Part shown: one piece after another, positions 7,139 through 12,191 of the stretch
How the letters are laid out: each line of letters opens with the position of its first letter
Position numbering within the stretch: the first letter of the stretch is position 1
From: Cyclostephanos tholiformis
Lineage: Eukaryota > Bacillariophyta > Thalassiosirophyceae > Thalassiosirales > Thalassiosiraceae
Assembly: GCA_036939975.1 (NCBI GenBank)
Contig: JALLPB010000918.1
Location: 1-12,191 of the forward strand
DNA length: 12,191 bases
Direction of reading: 5' to 3'
Position numbers and translations under genes: made by a program
Notes under the pieces: model-generated
Seen by the model: the letters and a program-made list of their open reading frames with translations, nothing else
Told to the model about the DNA's origin: nothing
Databases searched by the model: none

Positions 7139-8048
7139 AGTGAGCGGTGTGCCCTCGGCGTTGGCAGGCATCACATGTGGTATCTGGATCATATTCACGA
7201 CGATTATGATCAGGGCGTGTGTATCGGCCACGATTCCCACCCGATCGGTCGTTACGCCAAGCGGCCGAGCCGCCGCCATCCCGCTCAAGCCTGGGACCCG
7301 TTGGTCGCCCATAGTCTCTATTGTCATACCGTTGGTCAGGAGGACGGTGGTAGCCATCATGCGCAGTCCGGGGGCGAGGGAAATTCGTGCGATACGCCTG
7401 AGGAGAATAATAACCCTGTATTTCTGGCGTGGCAGGGGGCATATCATCTTGGTGCCATGCAAGCCGCCGTGCAATCCTGGGTATCACCTCCCGCACCCGT
7501 GCACGGGCATGTTTGTTCATTTGTCCCGCCAACCCCATCATACACAGATTTGGTGGAAGTTTACCAAAATCGTCCTTGGACAGGAATGTGTCGATGTGGG
7601 TCTGGAGAGTGGAAATGACATCCACATAAGCCGGCTCCCCAATCGCCTGGAGGAAGGTTAAACTCTTCGTCTGCTCATCATGCAGCAGCCCTTTTTTCGT
7701 CATAAGACAAAAGTATAAGACAAAGGCAAGGCAGAAGTCAAAGATATCCTCCCCTATCCATACCGGCGCGTTGATTTGGAGCGAGGGGTCAAATCCAGGT
7801 ACAGTGAGTTCCAGGACCCGCCAAAGAAGGTCGTAACCATTATTCGATTCCGCCCGTACGACCGTAATGAGCGAAGTGACCTGTGAGTCCCTGTCGGGTA
7901 ACAGGCGTGGGAGAACCTCCATCAGGGCGCCTGCAATTTCTGCATATCGCGGGAGACCAAGGCCAGAGGGACATAAACCTTTGAAGCCCATATGGAGGTT
8001 GATCGTGTCAAACAACATAAGCGGGAGGAGATAATTAGCAGATGTCTT
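7139..8048 (-). CDS. gag: Gag capsid-like region and first half of zinc knuckle (open segment of broken gag-pol)
   Basis: The longest uninterrupted Gag piece, about 300 residues. The first 180 residues are compact and hydrophobic (for example G-Y-D-L-L-W-R-V-L-E-L-T-V-P-G-F), typical of a copia capsid region that builds the virus-like particle. An Arg/Tyr/Gly-rich basic stretch follows, as expected of an RNA-binding nucleocapsid part. It ends in the start of a CCHC knuckle, C-D-A-C-Q-R-R-G-H (from 7175). Exactly inside the knuckle the frame is lost: the final Cys (codon at 7136-7138) and the rest of Gag lie in the next frame. This frame itself runs on to a chance stop at 7095. Confidence 0.85.
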
Positions 8049-8498
8049 TTAGATTTTATCATAAAACGTAACCGTGTCACCCATGTCCAACGAATCCAAT
8101 TTTGGGAAAATGGAGAGCCCTTTTTCAAGAATCCTATCGACCGAAGGACCACTCAACTGAGTGCGCCGATTATGCCACGAATCCAAAACCCGCCGGTGGA
8201 GGAAGATGATGTCATTGCACGAAGTAGACACCCCCCCACGCGAGTCGTTAAACCCACACCGAAGAACAATATCCGCAGTGAGCGGGTAATATCCTCATTG
8301 ATATCCATGGTATTCCCGACACCCCAGAGCCGCCGCGTCCAGAGGACTATGTCCAGCAGCCTGTGCCAACTGACGGCGATCCCAATGCCGTGGGGAGATG
8401 ATTTGACCGCCTTGCGGATAATTGTCTTCGTTGTCTGATCCGCAGTCTGCGTTAATATGCGGAGGATGCCGTTGATACTGCGGGCCAGACGCAGAAAA
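8049..8498 (-). pseudogene. gag: Gag pre-capsid segment with internal TGA
   Basis: Gag frame between TGA 8499 and TAA 8049, with another TGA at 8295-8297. After 8295 the protein shows R-R-T-Q-L-S-G-P-S-V-D-R-I-L-E-K-G followed by S-L-D-M-G-D-T-V-T-F-Y-D, which I recognise from memory as the entry to the capsid-like region of diatom copia Gag proteins. In that family a Gln stands where TAA 8049 lies (D-K-I-stop-K-T-S-A), so a CAA to TAA change is likely. The first part, before 8295, is linker-like. Confidence 0.6.
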
Positions 8499-9035
8499 TC
8501 ACTGAGGGTCCGATCGGGCAGCCTCATTCCGTGTATCGCGCTCTCCAACATAGCAATTGGGCATACCAAACCTAGGAGCATATTGCTCCCGCAGGCAACC
8601 GTCATTTCCCGATCCCCAAGTCAACCCACCCACTGGGGAATAATGTTGATGGGAGCCCGGTAGTGAGTGATGAGAAGCCGACGTACGGAACATAGAGGGG
8701 GGCCATGCCGATGCCGCCATTGTGTCGGGATTACATGTCGGACACCCATTGTCCGCCAGAGTCTCCTCTGGATGTGGCCGGTCATCACCTTGCGGGGTAG
8801 ATGTCAGCGGAAGTGGGGAGGTATCCTTGACCTGCGGTATGTCCGCAGCCTGTTCCCAAGTAGGGTGAATTTCCGGAGATGCCCTGACTGGTGGTGCATG
8901 GGTACGCAACATCTCATCTACGCATATATTCACCATATCCACACCATCCATAAATTTTGCTTCCAATGAATTGACGCCAACAGTGACCTCAGCAAAGTCC
9001 CTCGCACATTCCGTCTTGACCTTCTTGATGCTATC
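8499..9035 (-). pseudogene. gag: Gag linker segment, Pro/Ser-rich
   Basis: This continues the Gag frame after the TGA at 9036 and ends at TGA 8499. The first 40 or so residues (D-S-I-K-K-V-K-T-E-C-A and onward) continue the helical region. The rest is rich in Pro, Ser, Thr and His with low complexity, so probably a disordered linker. No catalytic motif is seen. It belongs to the same polyprotein as its neighbours and is not a separate gene. Confidence 0.55.
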
Positions 9036-9851
9036 TCATATTTTGGGAAGTTGGCTATATCGGATGTCGTCCACAGTTGGTTTGATCACCGCACACGCGG
9101 TCAAGCCTTGACGTAGCTCCTCTAAGTTCGCATTCTCTTTGGCTGCATCTGCCAGGGCTGGTAGCGTGAGGGTTCGTAGTTCAGTGATAGCCCTCGCGTT
9201 TTCCTTGGCCGCCTCCGCCAGGGTTGTGATGGCAGGAGTGAACGCCTTTGCCGTGTCCCGTTCGAGGGTAAGCATGGCAGAGCGAAGTGAGTCCTCCACC
9301 GACTGCAACGACTGTGGGTCGACCTGCGCGGCATGAATATCCTGGAGATGTAGGTTGATTTGATCGTGGTGCCTCTGCTGCTCTGCTTGGATATCAGATA
9401 GGAGGCGATCAATTACCCTGGCACCGTTGTCAAACAACTCTTTCAGCCGGAGGGGAGTACCCACAGGTAACATCGCGTTCTCCGAACCAAAGTATGCCTC
9501 GTATGAGTTGTCGAGGAGGGCTTGGAGGCTGGTGAAGGCTGTTGGGGCGATGACGCCAATATTCCCATCCTGGTCGATACGTGAGGGCTTATCCCCTGCG
9601 GGTTTGATCGGAGATGATTCTCCGTCATCCGTCGACATCACACTTGTTACCGCGCTGAGGGCCACAAATGCATTGACGGTATTCATTGGGGCCCCTATGG
9701 TCATTGGTTCAAGTATTGCCTTGGAGGAGGGGGTCATTCGGGTGGCCCATGAATCCTCAACCAATAGGTACGTGTCGTCCGTGGCCGGTGGCAACAACAA
9801 CGACGGGGACGACTGTTGAGTGGCCGTGGGTTTGTTCCTCCCACCGTCGCA
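9036..9851 (-). pseudogene. gag: Gag N-terminal extension, helical/coiled-coil segment
   Basis: Open segment in the main Gag frame, ended by TGA at 9036; the frame continues beyond it to the capsid. After a Ser/Pro-rich start, roughly the last 160 residues are alanine-, leucine- and glutamate-rich and should be mostly helical. They contain a duplicated unit L-A-E/D-A-A-K-E-N-A with a 22-residue period (DNA at 9195-9221 and 9129-9155, diverged by several silent bases). Such a stretch may act in Gag self-assembly, but I know no named domain for it. It has no methionine start of its own and is a part of the polyprotein. Confidence 0.6.
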
Positions 9852-10003
9852 TCAATGTAATTTTTGGCCGGGGGGGTTTGCATCACCGATCGTAGCGTGG
9901 CGCAACGATCCCGTCGCACGTTTGGAGGTGGGGGGGGTGGGGGGGAAGCGACGTCGACCGTCGCTTTCTCCGTCGTAGCCACAAAATCCTCCGCCGGAGA
10001 CAT
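9834..10003 (-). pseudogene. gag: Gag N-terminus (first reading frame)
   Basis: The most upstream good ATG after the leader (10001-10003) opens a frame beginning M-S-P-A-E-D-F-V, with a run of seven prolines coded by C-tracts (about 9924-9948). It stays open to 9734, but the following Gag sequence is in the frame one base back, so a shift lies between 9852, where the next frame opens, and about 9800. The heptamer AAACCCA lies at 9833-9827 in X-XXY-YYZ phase. The alternative is simple loss of one base. The sequence is Pro/Ala/Thr-rich and I recognise no domain. Start choice rests on leader length and the lack of a better ATG. Confidence 0.55.
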
Positions 10004-10179
10004 GTTGAACCAAGTAAAATAATTGCAATTAATTTGTCGACGTAGACAAAATATTATTCAAAGGGGGAATATGGCCCCCAAAAATTCGACAGCCGGGGGG
10101 GCGATCGAATGGATGAAAAGAATTGGCAGCCAATCAAAGGCCGCCGAGCCGTAGGCGAGGAAACATTTTGCTCATAACC
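10004..10179 (-). other. 5' leader of inner element
   Basis: This 176-base untranslated leader lies between the 5' LTR and the gag ATG. It holds the primer-binding site, a 6-bp stem TTTGTC/GACAAA around a 6-base loop (10033-10050), a GGGGG/CCCCC pair (about 10062-10078), and the palindrome AATTGCAATT (10021-10030). An ATG inside the primer-binding site (10173-10175) and another in the same frame (10164-10166) open a very short upstream reading frame that stops at 10134. Whether it is translated is unknown. The structure could serve packaging or dimerisation, but this is inference. Confidence 0.6.
10170..10179 (-). other. Primer-binding site matching initiator-tRNA-Met anticodon loop
   Basis: On the element strand GGTTATGAGC directly follows the 5' LTR. 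Its complement, GCUCAUAACC, is the anticodon loop and adjoining stem of eukaryotic initiator tRNA-Met (anticodon CAU), in the form found in yeast. Drosophila copia and yeast Ty5 are known to prime reverse transcription from a cleaved half of this tRNA rather than from its 3' CCA end, and the position and sequence here fit that mechanism. The 10-base match and exact adjacency to the LTR are seen; use of a half-tRNA is inferred. Confidence 0.85.
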
Positions 10180-10265
10180 TCTAATAATCCCATCGTCACT
10201 GGCATGGTAACGTAGGAGTAGAAGTGAGTACTTAAGTACTTATCTGTCTACGTACTATGGTAACA
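10180..10265 (-). repeat. 5' LTR of inner element (86 bp)
   Basis: Exact copy of 1962-2047, offset by 8218 bases. It would carry the promoter for the minus-strand transcript, but no recognisable core promoter motif stands out. The same palindrome lies at 10227-10240. It abuts the primer-binding site on its inner side and the target duplication on its outer side. At 86 bp it is very short for an 8.3-kb element. Confidence 0.95.
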
Positions 10266-10270
10266 CTTGT
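10266..10270. repeat. Target-site duplication, right copy (CTTGT)
   Basis: Second copy of the 5-bp duplication, directly outside the right LTR. It belongs to the coding sequence of the outer element, at the junction between protease and integrase. Confidence 0.93.
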
Positions 10271-10620
10271 CAGTGGCGGTTGAGCACAGAAGGTGGGATT
10301 GGATTAAGGTCATTGTGAGGCCTGGAATTGTCTTGAGTTCATTGGTTGTACTGAGTGCATGGAGCAGGGTGGCCGGCAAGGGGGAGCATAGGGCATGATG
10401 TATAAATTGGGCGTATTCTTCAGCAGACAAGGTGGAGTCAATGTGTGCAACCAAAGCAATCAGAGCAGTGTACGCAGGTGCTGGTGGAGCTGTAGGGATT
10501 GATGTGGGGGAGAAGCTGTGAAGAGGGATCATCCACAAACCAGTGTGGGTGCATTTTCTTCCACAGATGATGGTGCGGCCATGGTAGCCAATCATGCAGC
10601 CAATTTTGGTGAAGTTGACA
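10266..10620 (-). pseudogene. Outer element protease-integrase junction, cut by the inner insertion
   Basis: Frame continuing after the shift at about 10621: V-N-F-T-K-I-G-C-M-I-G-Y, then R-T-I-I-C-G-R-K-C-T-H-T-G-L-W-M-I-P-L and a Pro/Ala-rich stretch, ending S-T-A-T-D-K at the target-site duplication. From there the frame artificially runs into the LTR of the inner element. On the other side of the insertion the same frame resumes with G-H-M-P-N-M at about 1956, giving an unbroken junction when the insert is ignored. Confidence 0.85.
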
Positions 10621-11286
10621 TCACATTGCTACCACCAAGAGGAGGGAGTGCAATGCGAATCCAGGGATAATGTGCACCACATGTGCAGCTGGGGGCAGTG
10701 CGGGTAAGTCAAAAGTGCATGTGTGGGTTGACTGCACGCATTCACCATTAGGAAGGCATGTGATAATGGGGATGGTGGCCAGATGTATGGTGGTAGCTGG
10801 AGCATCACTTGTGAGGAAGTGACTTGTGGCTCCGGAATCAAGGATGGCCCACTCTTTGATAGTTTTGGCATCGGTCATAATTGTCTGAAGTAGTGCTGTG
10901 GCAGCAAATGCATAGTTGTAGGTGGGGGTTGGACAAGAAGTAGAAGCGTTAAAATTAACATCATCATTTATTTTATTAGTCCTAGTTTTCTCTGCCCGAA
11001 ACCATCAAAAGGGAGGCTGCTGTGCTGGCGAGTAAGGAGTGTAATATGGTAACATCGTCGGTCCCACAGGTGTTGGAGGAGGCGCAACTGTGGGGGCGGT
11101 GCCGCAATGTTGGTCCATGTAGTTGATGGCCTGGTAAGGTGAGTGGTGGTAGGGTAATGTGAGTACCATGGGCCACACCATAGTCACAATTTGTGGGGTG
11201 AAGTTGACCGGGGGGGGAGGTGGATGCTACATTGGTGGGGCAGGAGCACGTTGCTGATGGTGGGCAGGTGGGATTTGGCCTGAGGC
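10621..11286 (-). pseudogene. Outer element Gag tail and aspartic protease, broken
   Basis: Same frame as the gag above, with further stops TAG at 11227-11229 and TGA at 11005-11007. First comes a Pro-rich Gag tail (P-P-P-P-V-N-F-T, Q-A-I-N-Y-M). After 11005 an Ala/Thr-rich lead (Y-N-Y-A-F-A-A-T-A-L-L-Q) enters the protease: E-W-A-I-L-D-S-G-A-T-S-H-F-L, the standard copia aspartic protease active site, then L-P-N-G-E-C-V-Q-S-T-H-T-C and H-I-I-P-G. The frame ends at TGA 10621-10623, but the true sequence goes on in the next frame (V-N-F-T-K-I-G-C), so a small deletion lies near 10621. Confidence 0.88.
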
Positions 11287-12191
11287 TTAAGGTAGAATTG
11301 TCTTGTGGAGGCCCGCCATATATCCTCCCATTGTGTTTGTCCTCGTCACGTGCAAGTTGTGTGATGGACCTGAATTTTGGCATGACATACCCATGTGGGT
11401 GTTGTCAATGTCCCCGCCATGTGTGTGGCAGTAGTTCCAATTTTTGAAGCATTTGAAGGGAGTGGGAAGCTGTGTCAGGCATTGGACAGTGCCTGGGTTG
11501 GTTGATGGGTATTTCGGCATTGGAAAACCACCTCTGTTGGTGGACTGTTGACGTTCTGTGCCACTGCGGGCACGTTGATGTTGCTGCATCGCATAGATGG
11601 TGGGGGGAGGTTGTTGTTGTAGCACCATGCAATACTCCTGCATGGCTTGTAGCTGCCCCTGCATTGTTGTGATTGTTTGTGTGGCAGCATAGGCAACGCC
11701 AAAGTTTGCAATGGATTCTCCATAAGAAATCATGGAGGCATCGTCTTCATTGATGGCGGCCATTCCATAGCCATGTAGACTTGTGGGGATGGCAGTTTGG
11801 TTGACGAGGGCAATTTTGTTGGCCCAGAAGGTCTTGAAGGTGTCAAAGGTCTCAATGACATGGGGGAAAATTGATTCTTGTGCAATCCAAGCCTTGTATT
11901 CTTCGAAATACATGCCACATTGCTTGATGAGGTGCAGGCCAATGTTGACAATATTGACGTCATTCATCTTGAATCCTGCACAACTAGCATAGGCAGCACC
12001 TGTGAAAAGGTGGAGGATTAGTGCATCAAAACCATCGGTGCGGTGCCATTTGGTGGCCATGCGGAGTTGGTTGGCTTTGCAATCATCGGCGGTCATCTTG
12101 CCGTACTGGTGTGTGTGTGTTAACTTGTCCTTTGGGCAGGAGAGGCCGTTTCCAATACTAGAGCTTACCAAAGCTTGCTGGATGTGCCTCC
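11287..12191 (-). pseudogene. gag: Outer element Gag, partial (start beyond window)
   Basis: Open from the right window edge to TAA 11287, about 300 residues, with no start codon inside the window. The N-terminal part is helical and capsid-like (K-M-T-A-D-D-C-K-A-N-Q-L-R, W-H-R-T-D-G-F-D-A-L-I-L, F-T-G-A-A-Y-A-S-C-A-G-F). It is followed by a Gln-rich stretch (Q-G-Q-L-Q-A-M-Q-E-Y) and a Cys/His group W-N-Y-C-H-T-H-G-G-D-I-D-N-T-H-M-G-M-S-C, the nucleocapsid-type finger of this lineage. The end H-K-T-I-L-P meets TAA, but related Gags as I recall continue with S-A-S-G, and so does this frame, so the TAA is premature. Several positions where I remember Arg in relatives are Cys, His or Gln here, fitting CpG decay. 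Confidence 0.88.

Larger units (their letters stand above)
2088..10003 (-). pseudogene. gag-pol: Inner element gag-pol polyprotein gene, broken
   Basis: One polyprotein gene runs from ATG at 10003 to TAG at 2088-2090, about 7.9 kb, long for a copia element. Gag and Pol share one frame apart from three lesions: a one-base shift around 9827-9851, a shift of +1 or minus 2 at about 7138-7142, and a one-base loss at 2607-2608. In-frame stops are TGA at 9036, 8499, 8295, 6857, 5783 and 4487, and TAA at 8049. Coding continues in the same frame with family-typical sequence after each stop, so these are point lesions, not gene ends. Domain order is N-terminal Gag extension, capsid-like region, zinc knuckle, acidic Gag tail, protease, integrase, PDZ-like segment, reverse transcriptase, RNase H. 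The last residues before the TAG (G-N-P-W-L-M-V-L-W-H-G) look like a natural C-terminus. Confidence 0.9.
1962..10265 (-). mobile_element. Inner Ty1/copia LTR retrotransposon, complete but coding-defective
   Basis: A full-length LTR retrotransposon on the minus strand, about 8.3 kb. It has two identical 86-bp terminal direct repeats, a primer-binding site next to the 5' LTR, a G-rich polypurine tract next to the 3' LTR, and a 5-bp target-site duplication on the outside. The coding order gag, protease, integrase, reverse transcriptase, RNase H defines the copia superfamily, since gypsy elements place integrase last. It sits inside another copia element, and both halves of the host element's reading frame join without a shift at the insertion point. 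The gag-pol frame has seven premature stops and three frameshifts, so this copy is not expected to make a full polyprotein. From memory the proteins most resemble diatom copia-like (CoDi-type) elements; the exact clade needs a phylogeny. Confidence 0.95.
10266..12191 (-). mobile_element. Outer Ty1/copia element, upstream part (gag to protease), degraded
   Basis: Coding remains of an older copia element interrupted by the inner one. Gag, protease and the protease-integrase junction read leftwards on the minus strand and continue at 1-1961. Its 5' LTR and the start of gag lie beyond the right window edge. Stops and a frameshift show it is dead. Its protease (D-S-G-A) and Gag finger differ from the inner element, so it is a different copia lineage and not a second copy of the same element. 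CpG is visibly scarce compared with the inner element. Confidence 0.92.

Noticed and set aside
7098..7661. A long plus-strand reading frame antisense to Gag, and many others on plus
   Set aside because: They mirror the codon pattern of the minus-strand gag-pol, have no recognisable domains and no supporting context. High GC in the coding strand readily produces such shadows.
4487..9038. Reassigned TGA codon in the host
   Set aside because: TGA replaces what look like Arg positions, one CpG transition from CGA. No known nuclear code reads TGA as Arg, and TAA and frameshifts also occur. Deamination explains it better.
2088..10003. A multi-exon host gene with introns spanning the stops
   Set aside because: Coding sequence continues with family-typical residues right up to and after each stop, leaving no room for introns; the content is retroelement throughout.
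10165..10185. tRNA gene fragment (CTCATAACC looks like an initiator-tRNA anticodon loop)
   Set aside because: Only about 10 bases match, there is no cloverleaf around them, and the place directly beside the LTR makes it the primer-binding site.

Overview
The window comes from a eukaryotic nuclear genome and consists almost entirely of two Ty1/copia (Pseudoviridae-type) LTR retrotransposons, one nested inside the other and both reading on the minus strand. The protein signatures (the inner Gag capsid/zinc-knuckle region, a D-G-G-A protease, R-Q-V-D-D reverse transcriptase, and the W-N-Y-C-H-T-H-G-G Gag finger of the outer element) resemble, from my memory of the families, the copia-like elements abundant in diatoms and related microalgae. 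I therefore suggest a diatom host; this is inference, because no host gene is visible.

Layout on the plus strand. 1-1961 is the downstream part of the OUTER element: a partly duplicated linker before reverse transcriptase (1-426), a Pro/Thr-rich linker (427-998), and a decayed integrase (999-1961). 1962-10265 is the INNER element: 3' LTR 1962-2047, polypurine tract 2048-2057, a giant gag-pol 2088-10003, leader 10004-10179 with primer-binding site 10170-10179, and 5' LTR 10180-10265. 10266-12191 is the upstream part of the OUTER element: gag (11287-12191, open to the window edge), gag tail plus protease (10621-11286), and the protease-integrase junction (10266-10620). A 5-bp target-site duplication (CTTGT on plus, 1957-1961 and 10266-10270) brackets the inner element, and the outer reading frame runs cleanly across the insertion point.

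The inner gag-pol is one long gag-protease-integrase-RT-RNase H polyprotein gene of about 7.9 kb. It is now cut by six in-frame TGA codons, one TAA and three small frameshifts. Its main features are an unusually long N-terminal Gag extension with helical repeats, a PDZ-like segment between integrase and reverse transcriptase, an integrase without a visible HHCC finger, and a primer-binding site matching the initiator-tRNA anticodon loop. Its two 86-bp LTRs are identical although the coding body is broken, which suggests that an already defective copy was mobilised in trans, or that the insertion is recent and disabled early. The outer element is older: it has many stops, a lost catalytic glutamate, a partial internal duplication and strong CpG depletion. 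No host protein gene, tRNA/rRNA gene, CRISPR array or plus-strand gene is supported.
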